Notes: generated by a model not told the origin, from the sequence alone. A stretch of 64,000 nucleotides of DNA from Corynebacterium tuberculostearicum (GCF_013408445.1 NZ_JACBZL010000001.1:1302001-1366000), one strand, 5' to 3'; shown: positions 8,559 through 21,840, numbered from the stretch's first letter. Numbers and translations: made by a program.

Positions 8559-8871
8559 CTCAACCCCTTTCTCTCAACAAGGAAAAATCAAACAAAGATA
8601 GACCAATCCTTAAACGTCCCATCCCCATCTGGTGATGTACATAACATACCCCATTCTCACGAGCTGTGTCTCACATTTGGTTCTTATATTTCTAAACCTT
8701 TCTATCAATTGACCCGTTCCGGCCTTCCTCCAGGAACAAATGGTCAAGCTAAAACCAAACCCTGTCTAAGTTCACTACGTATTTGACACCCTGTTCCCTC
8801 GAAGACTGTCCTGATACTTGACAGGTGAGTCGGGACAACCTTGACCCTTAGCCCACCCTTGCCGTGTCAGG
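8559..8871. other. AT-richer non-coding stretch upstream of the MFS leader
   Basis: I find no convincing gene here. The base composition is lower in GC than the flanks, and it should hold the promoter for the minus-strand MFS leader transcript, but no -35/-10 pair is clear. The stretch 8771-8871 may be relics of IS ends (for example AGGAGAGGATG also occurs near the IS-B orfA start). Confidence 0.4.
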
Positions 8872-8948
8872 AGAGGATGCCCTCGTTTAGTGGACACCTG
8901 AAGTGTCCCAGGCTTTATTCCGTTTGAGTAGATGGGAAAATCTGGAAT

Positions 8949-9239
8949 ATGCCGAGAAAGTTTGACCCGGATGCCAAGGACCGTGTGGTCCGTCTCGTGG
9001 AAGATCGCATCTTGGCGGAAAATATGTCGATGCAGGCCGCGTGCCAGGCAGTAGCCCCAAAGTTGGGGTTTCATGGCACACGGCTCGTCAATGGACTTTG
9101 GCAGGCCCGCCGTTCGGGAAACACTCTAGAACCTGTACCTGAAGATTTGGCCGCCGAAAACGCGAGGCTACGCCGTGAAAATCACCAGCTACGCGATATT
9201 AATGAGCTGCTGAAGGCTGCCTCGGCTTTTTGGGCCTGA
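8949..9239 (+). pseudogene. IS-C transposase OrfA, broken by IS-A insertion
   Basis: IS3-family OrfA (helix-turn-helix plus leucine-zipper type). It starts MPRKFDPDAKDRVVRLVED and has the coiled region [23 protein letters not shown] insertion at 9232 ends the frame prematurely at WA-stop. The rest (FASEPGPKR-stop) resumes after 10534. Residues about 40-50 (GFHGTRLVNGL) are out of frame relative to the expected helix: the +1 frame reads VSWHTARQWT, so two compensating indels are likely. It is not functional. Confidence 0.8.
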
Positions 9240-9269
9240 CCCCCGGAAAGTGGACACGTCGGGGGTTAG

Positions 9270-10166
9270 CTATGCTGCTCTAGTCAGTGTAGCTGAATTC
9301 TCGGCTTCAAAGACGTCAGGAGCTGAAAGATTGCACCAGGAGTGCCGTCGGCGTGTGTTGTAGCGCATGCACCACCGGAAGACTTCTTGGCGGCAGGAGA
9401 TCGGATTGTCAAAGACTTTCCTGTCACGCAAGATTTCCCGCTTGAGCGTGGCGTTAAACGATTCTGCTAGGGCGTTATCAGCACTCGTTCCTACCGCTCC
9501 CATAGACTGGCGCACACCCAACGACGAGCAATAGTTCCTAAAGGCTTGTGAGGTGTACACGCTGCCGTGATCAGAATGGAAAATTGCCCCTTTAAGGCTT
9601 CCGCGGACTTTCCTGGCATGGGACAAAGCTTCGATAACCAGTGATACCCGCATGTGATCGGCGAGTGCATGTCCGACAAGTTTGCGCGAGTAGACGTCGA
9701 TGACCGTGGCCAGGTACATGTTCTTGCCGCCCTTACACGGCAGGTACGTAATGTCGCCTACATAGACGTGGTTTGGCCTGTCAGCTGTGAATCTGCGGCC
9801 TACTAGATCTGGCATGACGCGGTGACCAGGCTTACGCCTGGTAGTGACGCATCGGCGGCGTTTGGTAAAGCCTTTAAGTCCCATGGATTTCATGATTCGT
9901 GCGACTTTCTTGTGATTTATCGGGCCAAAGCTCGTATCGGCTTTAAGGCTTGCAGCGATGCGTTTAGCACCATAAAGCCCGTATTCATCATCGAAGATGG
10001 TCTTGATTCTTGCACCAATAAGAGCATCCGAACACGTCTTTAACCTGCGTTCTTCGCGGGTTTGCACCCATTTGTAGAACGAGGAGCGATTGAGCTTTAA
10101 CACCTGGCACATCCGCTTAACCGAGAATTCGGTTCGGTGGTCATAGACAAACTGGAAGCGGATCAC
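9270..10166 (-). CDS. IS-A copy 1 transposase OrfB (DDE integrase domain)
   Basis: Catalytic half (298 aa) of the IS3-family transposase. It has an N-terminal HTH_21 region (VKRMCQVLKLNRSSFYKW) and an rve core with the catalytic triad in VYVGDITYLP (D), IFHSDHGSVYTS (D) and DNALAESFNATLKRE (E). Its GTG start overlaps the orfA stop (GTGA), so it is made either by coupling or by programmed -1 frameshifting as an OrfAB fusion, as usual in the family. It looks intact. Confidence 0.95.
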   Translation of the reverse strand: MIRFQFVYDHRTEFSVKRMCQVLKLNRSSFYKWVQTREERRLKTCSDALIGARIKTIFDDEYGLYGAKRIAASLKADTSFGPINHKKVARIMKSMGLKGFTKRRRCVTTRRKPGHRVMPDLVGRRFTADRPNHVYVGDITYLPCKGGKNMYLATVIDVYSRKLVGHALADHMRVSLVIEALSHARKVRGSLKGAIFHSDHGSVYTSQAFRNYCSSLGVRQSMGAVGTSADNALAESFNATLKREILRDRKVFDNPISCRQEVFRWCMRYNTRRRHSWCNLSAPDVFEAENSATLTRAA

Positions 10167-10462
10167 CAGTGAGTCTCTTCGGCAAAATATTTCGCGGCCT
10201 TGCGCAGGATGTCACGTTCTTCGCGCAGCTTTGCGTTCTCTTTTTCTAACTGGCGGATCCGTTCGGAATCATTCGCTGCTTGGACCTTGTCGCGCATGCT
10301 TTTTGTGCGGGCACGTTTGCCGGTGCCGTACTTCTTGATCCAAGAATGCAGCGAGGCACGGTTGATACCGAGCTCTGCTGATGCTGAGTTCAGTGAGAGG
10401 TCCTCATTGTTTTCGTAGAGGGCCACGGCATCGCGTTTGAACTGTTCGGAGTACCTGGACAT
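10163..10462 (-). CDS. IS-A copy 1 transposase OrfA
   Basis: DNA-binding half (99 aa) of the transposase. It has a helix-turn-helix near residues 8-50 (SAELGINRASLHSWIKKYG) and a leucine-zipper-like segment (IRQLEKENAKLREERDILRK) that would mediate multimer formation. ATG at 10462 is preceded by GAAAGG. It overlaps orfB by four bases. It is intact and identical in copy 2. Confidence 0.95.
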   Translation of the reverse strand: MSRYSEQFKRDAVALYENNEDLSLNSASAELGINRASLHSWIKKYGTGKRARTKSMRDKVQAANDSERIRQLEKENAKLREERDILRKAAKYFAEETHW

Positions 10463-10567
10463 GGTGGTAGATTACCTTTCTTCCAGCCCGACTGGGCTGG
10501 ATATCAGGTGTCCACCAAACAGGGGTCAGGTCCTTTCGCGTCGGAACCAGGCCCAAAACGTTAAGAA

Positions 10568-10708
10568 ATGACCCGGTTCATCGATGAACACCGGAGTAGT
10601 TTCTCCGTCGAGCCCATCGGAAAGACGTTGAAAAATGACCGGGCTGGTGGGTTTATCACCTCGCGTGGTTATCGCCTGTTCAAGGCCCGTGGACTAAGTG
10701 CTCGTCGC
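10568..10708 (+). pseudogene. IS-C transposase OrfB, 5' fragment
   Basis: A 47-codon stub (MTRFIDEHRSSFSVEPIGKT onward) is the start of an IS3-family OrfB, beginning one base after the OrfA stop in the usual overlapping arrangement. The frame enters the end of relic IS-D at 10709. All catalytic residues are lost. Confidence 0.75.
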
Positions 10709-11079
10709 TGGGGTTGCCCGCAAATCGTGGACACGTAGTGGAGTTGCTTAGTGGTTAGGCAGCTATTTCTTTTCTGCTGGTGGTTAGACCAATGCGGTTC
10801 TCAAAGTCGACGGGGCTTATCATCCCGATGGACGAGTGGCGACGGCGCCGGTTGTAGACAATGTCAATCCAGCGAGCCACCGCCTTTCGGGCTTCGTCGC
10901 TGATTCGCCATTTCTTGCGATCGTAAAATTCGGTTTTCAATGTCGACCAGAACGACTCGGCCATCGCATTGTCAAAGCAGACACCAGTACGGCCGACCGA
11001 TTGTGCAATTCCTAGTTCTTGACAGACCCGCCACAGCTGTTCGCTGATGAACTGGCTACCACGATCGGCGTGGAAGACC
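10709..11079 (-). mobile_element. IS-D: 3' relic of an IS-B-like element
   Basis: Starts with TGGGGTTGCCCGCAAATCG, the same right end as IS-B, and carries the last third of orfB on the minus strand. The protein is clearly similar to IS-B OrfB but diverged (for example KKWRISDEARKAVARWIDIV against KRWPTRDAARKAVAYWMEVV). The left part of the element is missing; the junction with the flanking gene lies near 11080. It is an older insertion than the IS-B copies. Confidence 0.85.
10755..11079 (-). pseudogene. IS-D transposase OrfB, C-terminal fragment
   Basis: About 108 residues of an rve domain: VVFHADRGSQFISE carries the second catalytic Asp and DNAMAESFWSTLKTE the Glu. The end RIGLTTSRKEIAA matches IS-B. 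The first catalytic Asp and the HTH region are absent. The frame extends into the neighbouring gene by chance. Confidence 0.85.
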
Positions 11080-11688
11080 ACGCTTCGCGTACTCCCACGC
11101 GGCCCCATACTCACCGATTTCTTCTAAGGCTTTAGCTGTCTCTTCGAAATAAACCGCGTAACCTCCCTCGGACAAGTGCGCACCTATGATTGCGGCGACG
11201 TTCTGGTCTAAAACCGCAAAGCGCTCTTCCATATACTTGCGGTGGAAAGAATCTGCGCTTTCCGCCCAGGCGCACACCCGAGCCAGTCCGTCTTCCCCGA
11301 GGACCGTTGAATAAGCAACAGGGTCAAGCTCGAAATAATCAACCTCGTTGCTCTCATGGAAATCAATGAACCACTCGGCCAGCTCCATTGGCGCGGGCTT
11401 GGCTCGCTGTGCGGTCTTAGCGTGCAGCTCGATGAGCTCTTCAACAACCTCACTTAGCACGCGAAGTGAGTCATCCGCGTTGGCAATCACCCCTACTGCA
11501 ATCTCCAGCGCTTCTTGCACAATCGAGAAAACTTCAGCTGGATCCTCCGAAGGGTCCTCCACGGCAAAATCAAGCATGCCAATTCCATCTTGCATTTTCA
11601 GTGCGCGTCTAGCTGCCCGATCCTCACCGAGAAAGGATCGGGTCCTACTCCGAAAAGAAGGCAGGATGATGTCAGGCAGTGAGCTCAT
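11080..11688 (-). pseudogene. SWIM/DUF6880-like helical repeat protein, 3'-truncated
   Basis: About 203 residues remain, all predicted helical and acidic. The pattern (helical pairs, ALEEIGEYGAAWEYAKRG at the break) resembles the C-terminal repeat region of SWIM zinc-finger family/DUF6880 proteins, where it is usually followed by more repeats. No SWIM zinc motif is present, so the N-terminus may also be lost or the gene may encode a stand-alone version. The relic IS-D removed the 3' end. Function is unknown. It lies 47 bp downstream of the HNH gene on the same strand. Confidence 0.6.
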
Positions 11689-11735
11689 CAGTTCAGCCTC
11701 TTCGGTACGCTATCAACCCACTTTAACGGCGTCCC

Positions 11736-12279
11736 CTACCCTTTAGCGGCCTTCCTTTTTGTTCTTTCTTGCTGTTGTGTGAGGTATTGTGCCCAGGTGT
11801 GGTTCCAGTGTGTTTGGTGTGTGGCTAGTGGTCCGGTGGGGTGGTCTAGTTGGTAGGTGCCATCGTGGTGGAGCCAGGCGATGGTGCCGGTAATCGGGTC
11901 GAGGATGTAATGGATTCTGCGGTCGGTTTTGATGTTGTGGTGGTGTTGGCAGAGGTTTACTAAATTGTCTGGGCTGGTTGGCCCGCCGAGGTGGTATTCG
12001 ATGCGGTGGTCGAGTTGGCACCGGGTGGCGGGGACGGTACAGCCGGGCCAGCGGCAGGTAGCGTCTCTGCCTTGGGTGTAGGCGCGGATGTCGGTGGTGG
12101 GGGTGTACGAGTCTGCCTCGTCGGCTAAGAGTCGGCGGATGAAGGTGTTGTCTGTGGGGGCATGGTTGAGGTTTATCCATCCGGCACCGGGGTGGAAGAC
12201 GAGGTTGGCTTTCTCGTTTGTGGTGAAGGTGTTGATGGCAACACTGGTGTGGGTGTCTTCCAAGATGAGGTCGATGAGT
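11736..12279 (-). pseudogene. DUF222/HNH endonuclease, C-terminal half (split by IS-B)
   Basis: Carries the HNH nuclease module: CRWPGCTVPATRCQLDHRIEY and NLVNLCQHHHNIK hold the two zinc Cys and the D-H...H-H-H core typical of the 13E12-like DUF222/HNH family. The reading frame joins the N-terminal half (13603-14310) exactly if the IS-B copy and one GAGT duplicate are removed (junction reads AQALIDLILEDT). Role is unknown; the family is thought to be nuclease-like and is often repeated in actinobacteria. Confidence 0.9.
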
Positions 12280-12339
12280 TGAGGTTACCCTCGTTTAGTG
12301 GACACCCTATTTGTGCGGATCTTGTGTCCGTAGGAGAGG

Positions 12340-12657
12340 ATGTTCATTGTGAGTCAACAGCGCAAGAAGTACACGCCGGAGTACCGGCGTGAAGCCGCGA
12401 ACCTTGTAATCGAGTCAGAGCGCCCGATCGCTCATGTGGCTAAGGAGATTGGCGTCTCCGCCGGGCTTTTAGGCCGGTGGGTCAAACTCGAGCGTGAACG
12501 CCGAGGGGCCTCGGATGGGATGAGTGAGGCTGATCTTCGTGCTGAGAATGCTCGTCTGCGCCGTGAGTTGGCGGAAGCCAAGATGGATAATGAGTTCTTG
12601 TCAAAAGCGACAGCCTTCTTCGCCGCGAAGCAACGCGAGCAGAAAAGTTCGAATTGA
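12340..12657 (+). CDS. IS-B copy 1 transposase OrfA
   Basis: DNA-binding subunit, 105 aa from ATG 12340. GTG at 12349 ([16 protein letters not shown]) is an equally good start, with AGGAG upstream. HTH region: [18 protein letters not shown]. Zipper region: [20 protein letters not shown]. The end [10 protein letters not shown] is the standard OrfA tail. It overlaps orfB by a few bases. Confidence 0.95.
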   Translation: MFIVSQQRKKYTPEYRREAANLVIESERPIAHVAKEIGVSAGLLGRWVKLERERRGASDGMSEADLRAENARLRRELAEAKMDNEFLSKATAFFAAKQREQKSSN

Positions 12658-13556
12658 TGCAGCAGGAGAAGGCAAACTACAGCATCAAACGCATGGCACG
12701 GCTATTAAAAGTGTCTCGGTCTGGATACTACAAATGGGCTGATACGCAGCAGAAGCGACTATCTGGCGAAAATGATCGTGCTGCATTTTACGATGGCGTT
12801 GACCGAAAGATTCATCAGATTTGGAAAGACTCCGATGAGGTTTATGGTGCTCCGCGGATCACCGCAGAACTTACCGAGCGCTACCAGATCACCCTGAATC
12901 GCAAGACTGTGGCTAAGCGGATGCGCATGATGGGCATTGAAGGGATTTCACCGCGTGCCTTTGTCCCGGTGACAACGATTCAATCCAAGCGTAAGTCAGC
13001 TCTTCCTGACCTGGTCAAGCGCATGTTTGATACTGGTGAGCTCAACCGAGTGTGGATGTCGGATATTACCTACCTACGCACCAGCGAGGGATGGTTGTAC
13101 TTGTGTGCGGTCCGCGACGGCCATTCCCGCAGGGTGCTGGGATGGGCAATGGATAGCGTTCAAGATACATGCCTGGTCGAACGGGCCCTGCGGATGGCAC
13201 ATACACTGCGCGGTGACGTTCCTAATGGGCTGGTGTTCCACGCTGACCGCGGAACGCAATTTACCAGCGAGAAGCTCTGGGAAGTCTGCCATAACCTGGG
13301 CATTGCTCAGTCTGTGGGGCGTACTGGTGTGTGCTTTGATAACGCGATGGCTGAGTCGTTCTGGTCGACGCTTAAAACCGAGTTCTACGACCGTAAGCGT
13401 TGGCCTACCCGCGATGCTGCGCGCAAGGCCGTTGCCTACTGGATGGAAGTCGTTTACAACCGTCGGCGCCGGCACTCTGCACTAGGGATGGTCAGCCCCG
13501 TCGACTTCGAAAACCACATTGGTCTAACCACCAGTAGAAAAGAAATAGCTGCCTAA
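12654..13556 (+). CDS. IS-B copy 1 transposase OrfB
   Basis: Catalytic subunit (300 aa; TTG 12654 or ATG 12657). HTH_21: IKRMARLLKVSRSGYYKW. The rve core has VWMSDITYL (D), LVFHADRGTQFTS (D) and DNAMAESFWSTLKTE (E), with the C-terminal YNRRRRHSALGMVSP block. It is intact and probably made by frameshift fusion with OrfA. Confidence 0.96.
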   Translation: MMQQEKANYSIKRMARLLKVSRSGYYKWADTQQKRLSGENDRAAFYDGVDRKIHQIWKDSDEVYGAPRITAELTERYQITLNRKTVAKRMRMMGIEGISPRAFVPVTTIQSKRKSALPDLVKRMFDTGELNRVWMSDITYLRTSEGWLYLCAVRDGHSRRVLGWAMDSVQDTCLVERALRMAHTLRGDVPNGLVFHADRGTQFTSEKLWEVCHNLGIAQSVGRTGVCFDNAMAESFWSTLKTEFYDRKRWPTRDAARKAVAYWMEVVYNRRRRHSALGMVSPVDFENHIGLTTSRKEIAA

Positions 13557-13602
13557 GCACTAGGTAGCCCCACTACGTGTCCACGATTTGCGGGCAACCC
13601 CA

Positions 13603-14310
13603 GAGTGCTTGTGCTGCGGTGGTGGTGGTCTGGTTGGTGTAGGCGTCGATGTGGCGGGCGATGATGGTGGCGGTGGCACTATCGCAGGTCAAAGATAGTG
13701 TGGTGGTGTTATCCGGGTTGTAGTTGATGCGCAGACGCGGTTCGGGTTGTTGTTCTTTGTCTTCGGGGCGCAGGTGGGTGTCGATGAAGGTGCGAATGAA
13801 GCGGCGAAGGTCGGCGTCGGTGGGGACTGTTTGGTTGGGTGTGGTGGGGGTCAGAAAGTCTGCGAGTGCGGCGTCGATGGCTTCGAGGTGGTCTGGGTTG
13901 TCTTCTAGGCGGGTGAGTTCGCGGTCGATGATGCGCAGTTTGGTCAGGTCTAGGATCCAGTGGAGGCCTTGTACTTCGGTGACTAGCGGTAATTGGCGCA
14001 TGCGGAAGTGGGCACGGATGTATCCGAGGAGCTTCGAGTAGGAGATGCCGAGGTCTTTAGCCAGGCTAGTAAGGCTTAGATCAACGTCTTCGTCTAGTTG
14101 GGGGAGAATGGCGCGGAAAAGAAACCAGGAGGTTTTACGCGTGTAGGTGCCGGCTTTACCGATGTGGTTTCCGGGTGCGTTGGTGGTGTAGAACGCTTCC
14201 GGCACATCACCATCGTCTAAGGGACCGGTATCGGGGTGGTCGCCGATGAGGAGGGTGTTTGGGTAGTCGAGGGTGGTATCTGGTTCGGGCGGGGCGAGTG
14301 TAGCAGTCAT
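13603..14310 (-). pseudogene. DUF222/HNH endonuclease, N-terminal half (split by IS-B)
   Basis: About 234 residues of the DUF222 portion of a 13E12-like protein, from the ATG at 14310 (MTATLAPPEPDTTL) to the insertion point after ...AAQAL. The region is helical and rich in Leu/Asp, with RIIDRELTRLEDNPDHLEAI, as in other DUF222 proteins. A longer frame starting in IS-A copy 2 is an artefact. With the other half, the intact protein would be about 410 aa. IS-A copy 2 inserted about 118 bp upstream may also have disturbed its promoter. Confidence 0.85.
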
Positions 14311-14466
14311 GGACGGGGCACTCCAGCAGAAAAGAACAGGATTCGTATATGCTTTCCAACAAGTGCCCTTATAGTATCGCGAGTGCCGGACATGTGGCTT
14401 TTGTGGGGGGGCATTTCTGTTCGAATAAGGGCCTGACCCCCGGAAAGTGGACACGTCGGGGGTTAG

Positions 14467-15363
14467 CTATGCTGCTCTAGTCAGTGTAGCTGAATTCTCG
14501 GCTTCAAAGACGTCAGGAGCTGAAAGATTGCACCAGGAGTGCCGTCGGCGTGTGTTGTAGCGCATGCACCACCGGAAGACTTCTTGGCGGCAGGAGATCG
14601 GATTGTCAAAGACTTTCCTGTCACGCAAGATTTCCCGCTTGAGCGTGGCGTTAAACGATTCTGCTAGGGCGTTATCAGCACTCGTTCCTACCGCTCCCAT
14701 AGACTGGCGCACACCCAACGACGAGCAATAGTTCCTAAAGGCTTGTGAGGTGTACACGCTGCCGTGATCAGAATGGAAAATTGCCCCTTTAAGGCTTCCG
14801 CGGACTTTCCTGGCATGGGACAAAGCTTCGATAACCAGTGATACCCGCATGTGATCGGCGAGTGCATGTCCGACAAGTTTGCGCGAGTAGACGTCGATGA
14901 CCGTGGCCAGGTACATGTTCTTGCCGCCCTTACACGGCAGGTACGTAATGTCGCCTACATAGACGTGGTTTGGCCTGTCAGCTGTGAATCTGCGGCCTAC
15001 TAGATCTGGCATGACGCGGTGACCAGGCTTACGCCTGGTAGTGACGCATCGGCGGCGTTTGGTAAAGCCTTTAAGTCCCATGGATTTCATGATTCGTGCG
15101 ACTTTCTTGTGATTTATCGGGCCAAAGCTCGTATCGGCTTTAAGGCTTGCAGCGATGCGTTTAGCACCATAAAGCCCGTATTCATCATCGAAGATGGTCT
15201 TGATTCTTGCACCAATAAGAGCATCCGAACACGTCTTTAACCTGCGTTCTTCGCGGGTTTGCACCCATTTGTAGAACGAGGAGCGATTGAGCTTTAACAC
15301 CTGGCACATCCGCTTAACCGAGAATTCGGTTCGGTGGTCATAGACAAACTGGAAGCGGATCAC
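14467..15363 (-). CDS. IS-A copy 2 transposase OrfB
   Basis: 298 aa, the same protein as in copy 1, with the three catalytic acidic residues retained (GDITYL, HSDHGS, LAESFN). It is an intact rve-domain transposase subunit. Confidence 0.95.
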   Translation of the reverse strand: MIRFQFVYDHRTEFSVKRMCQVLKLNRSSFYKWVQTREERRLKTCSDALIGARIKTIFDDEYGLYGAKRIAASLKADTSFGPINHKKVARIMKSMGLKGFTKRRRCVTTRRKPGHRVMPDLVGRRFTADRPNHVYVGDITYLPCKGGKNMYLATVIDVYSRKLVGHALADHMRVSLVIEALSHARKVRGSLKGAIFHSDHGSVYTSQAFRNYCSSLGVRQSMGAVGTSADNALAESFNATLKREILRDRKVFDNPISCRQEVFRWCMRYNTRRRHSWCNLSAPDVFEAENSATLTRAA

Positions 15364-15659
15364 CAGTGAGTCTCTTCGGCAAAATATTTCGCGGCCTTGC
15401 GCAGGATGTCACGTTCTTCGCGCAGCTTTGCGTTCTCTTTTTCTAACTGGCGGATCCGTTCGGAATCATTCGCTGCTTGGACCTTGTCGCGCATGCTTTT
15501 TGTGCGGGCACGTTTGCCGGTGCCGTACTTCTTGATCCAAGAATGCAGCGAGGCACGGTTGATACCGAGCTCTGCTGATGCTGAGTTCAGTGAGAGGTCC
15601 TCATTGTTTTCGTAGAGGGCCACGGCATCGCGTTTGAACTGTTCGGAGTACCTGGACAT
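15360..15659 (-). CDS. IS-A copy 2 transposase OrfA
   Basis: 99 aa, the same protein as in copy 1, with helix-turn-helix and zipper segments. It overlaps orfB by four bases (GTGA). Confidence 0.95.
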   Translation of the reverse strand: MSRYSEQFKRDAVALYENNEDLSLNSASAELGINRASLHSWIKKYGTGKRARTKSMRDKVQAANDSERIRQLEKENAKLREERDILRKAAKYFAEETHW

Positions 15660-15733
15660 GGTGGTAGATTACCTTTCTTCCAGCCCGACTGGGCTGGATA
15701 TCAGGTGTCCACCAAACAGGGGTCAGGTCCTAA

Positions 15734-15914
15734 CCCACCCTAAACCCGCAGGGATCCCCAGAGTCACACGCCACAAGAAAGCGGGGGGTAAAAGCAAAGG
15801 TTTAGGGTTCGTTGCCTGCCACCTTCCCGCCAGGTGTGTGCAGTTCCATGGGGTCTAAAGCCATCAAGCGTGTGTGGTGAAGCACCGTCGCGTGAGGTAT
15901 GTTGCCGTAGAACG
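15734..15914. other. Spacer between IS-A copy 2 and the rRNA terminator
   Basis: No gene is supported. It contains short repeats (CCCTAAACCC / GGTTTAGGGT) that form a weak fold-back. It is probably the native downstream flank of the rRNA operon. Confidence 0.4.
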
Positions 15915-15955
15915 CAAAAAAGGGAAGGAGACGGTGATTAACCGTTTCCTTCCCT
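15915..15955 (-). terminator. rRNA operon terminator
   Basis: On the minus strand AGGGAAGGAAACGG pairs with CCGTCTCCTTCCCT, followed by TTTTTTGCG. It lies about 35 bp past the 5S gene, where an rrn terminator is expected. Confidence 0.85.
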
Positions 15956-15990
15956 GTTGTTTCAGTATGAAATTGTTCGTTGTTGTTTGG

Positions 15991-16108
15991 TGTCGGCGGT
16001 GACTTACTCTCCCACAACCTCCCGGTTGCAGTACCATCAGCGTGTGCAGGCTTAGCTTCCGGGTTCGGAATGGGACCGGGCGTTTCCCTGCAGCTATTGA
16101 CCACCGAC
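15991..16108 (-). rRNA. rrf: 5S ribosomal RNA
   Basis: Minus-strand sequence begins near GTCGGTGGTCAATAGC, contains GGGAAACGCCCGGTCCCATT and GAACCCGGAAGCTAAG, and ends near GTAAGTCACCGCCGAC. All are standard actinobacterial 5S blocks. Ends are approximate to a few bases. Confidence 0.96.
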
Positions 16109-16238
16109 AAACATACGAAGCAAAAATACCCTTTTTGGGTGCCCTTTTGCTCTGGGTGTTGTGTCAGATACTGCATAGTGGACGCGGTCACGACAGTGAC
16201 TGTTTCTTCTTCTCTTGTTGTTTTGCCAGTACACGTAG

Positions 16239-19325
<3,087 letters not shown>

Positions 19326-19761
19326 ACACAAACATGCGGGTGGCCACACAAGTGAACTTGACAAAAAATTGATTAAAGAAAAAAGAAATCACACAAACAC
19401 ACACAAACAAACCACACGGCCCATTCATCTGTGTTTAATGCTCGCGTCCACTATACAGTTCTCACACAACACCCCAACCACACCCTGCCAACACGAACCG
19501 TGTCAACAAGCCTTATGGTCAGGCACAAAAAAGGGGATAATGCCCCAGACACCCAACAATGCACCAACATACAAACAACATTATTTCTTGTTCAACTGTG
19601 CATGGACAACGTGTGTCACAAAGCGCCATTCAAACACTTGGTCTTGTCTCATCAGGTGTGTGTTTCACCCGGACAATTTTCAATAATAAAAGTTGGCAGT
19701 ATGACACTCGCATACTCAACCAACCAAGGGTGCAACTGCACCCGAAAAATAAAAGCTCCTT
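19326..19761 (-). other. 16S-23S spacer without tRNA genes
   Basis: About 435 bp of A/C-rich sequence with no tRNA cloverleaf on either strand. This agrees with what is known for corynebacterial rRNA operons. It will contain RNase III processing stems but no gene. Confidence 0.8.
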
Positions 19762-21280
<1,519 letters not shown>

Positions 21281-21709
21281 AAAAAATTTCAGAACAAATC
21301 CGAAACAGGCCGTGAAAAGCCCGAAACCCAACAAAAGAACAAACCACCACAAACCACAAAAGCCTGTGCTGGCGTCCAAAAAATTACTACAAAGAAAAAA
21401 TACAGTTCCCTCAACCCGACGGGGTCAAAAATAAGGAAACCAAAAAAGTTGAACACAATCACATGCCAACCAATCCATCTCAATGCAGCCGAAACACCAA
21501 ACAGCATTCAAATAGGTACGCGTTTCACATACCCAACCGGCACACACCAACCAACAAACCACCTAGGTCTATTGGCAGACAAACCAATCAACACACAACC
21601 ATGCACACAAAAAATAAAAAGTACATTGGCACACTATTGAGTTCTCAAACATCATCCACACACCACAAAAAATTAACCTACCGTTAACCTCTCGTTGGCG
21701 GCTCGTACA
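21281..21709 (-). promoter_or_regulatory. rRNA leader with conserved antitermination/processing block
   Basis: The transcribed leader of the operon contains, on the minus strand, GATGTTTGAGAACTCAATAG (about 21627-21650), a block found in many actinobacterial rrn leaders near boxA. The rest is A/C-rich on the plus strand with no gene. Confidence 0.6.
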
Positions 21710-21738
21710 AACTTACTCAACTCAATGAACCCTGTCAA
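21710..21738 (-). promoter_or_regulatory. rRNA operon promoter P1
   Basis: Minus strand: -35 TTGACA (21733-21738), 17-bp spacer, -10 TAAGTT (21710-21715). Further rrn promoters may lie upstream towards 21830, but none is as clear. Confidence 0.75.
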
Positions 21739-21840
21739 ATCCTTGAACCAAGTCCGCACGAAATTCGCTCAAAAGTAACCTCCCGGCTACCTCGCGGCGA
21801 CTTGGATTAATGTAGTCCAACCCCTCCAACAATGACAAAT

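Larger units (their letters stand above)
9232..10533 (-). mobile_element. IS-A copy 1: IS3-family element, 1302 bp
   Basis: Ends are GGGCCTGACCCC on the left and GGGGTCAGGTCC on the right (imperfect inverted repeats), flanked by a TTT direct repeat (9229-9231 and 10534-10536). It encodes orfA and orfB on the minus strand. As read, it is identical to copy 2 at 14429-15730, including ends. The boundaries come from where the two copies stop matching. It is inserted in IS-C orfA. The T tract at the site leaves one base of slippage uncertain. Confidence 0.95.
8872..10708 (+). mobile_element. IS-C: interrupted and truncated IS3-family element
   Basis: The left end is near 8872, where CCCTCGTTTAGTGGACACC is the same terminal block as in IS-B. 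The element holds orfA from 8949 and the first 47 codons of orfB (10568-10708). It is split by IS-A copy 1 (9232-10533) and cut on the right at 10709 by the end of relic IS-D. The exact left boundary is inferred by aligning ends with IS-B. Confidence 0.75.
12280..13602 (+). mobile_element. IS-B copy 1: IS3-family element, 1323 bp
   Basis: Ends TGAGGTTACCC and GGGCAACCCCA form imperfect TG...CA inverted repeats. A 4-bp duplication GAGT flanks it (12276-12279 and 13603-13606). It contains overlapping orfA and orfB on the plus strand. As read, it is identical to copy 2 (44052-45374), implying recent transposition. It splits the HNH gene. Confidence 0.96.
14429..15730 (-). mobile_element. IS-A copy 2: IS3-family element, 1302 bp
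   Basis: Same 1302-bp sequence and orientation as copy 1, flanked by TAA on both sides (14426-14428 and 15731-15733). Different target duplications at the two copies (TTT and TAA) show two separate insertions and no composite transposon. It sits between the HNH gene promoter and the rRNA operon end. Confidence 0.96.

Noticed and set aside
13573..14454. Extended N-terminus of the HNH gene
   Set aside because: The extra residues come from IS-A copy 2 and its flank; ATG 14310 is the likely start.
9232..15730. Composite transposon bounded by IS-A copies
   Set aside because: Each copy has its own target duplication (TTT, TAA), which shows two independent insertions.
19326..19761. tRNA-Ile/Ala in the 16S-23S spacer
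   Set aside because: No cloverleaf or T-arm GGTTCRA motif found on either strand.
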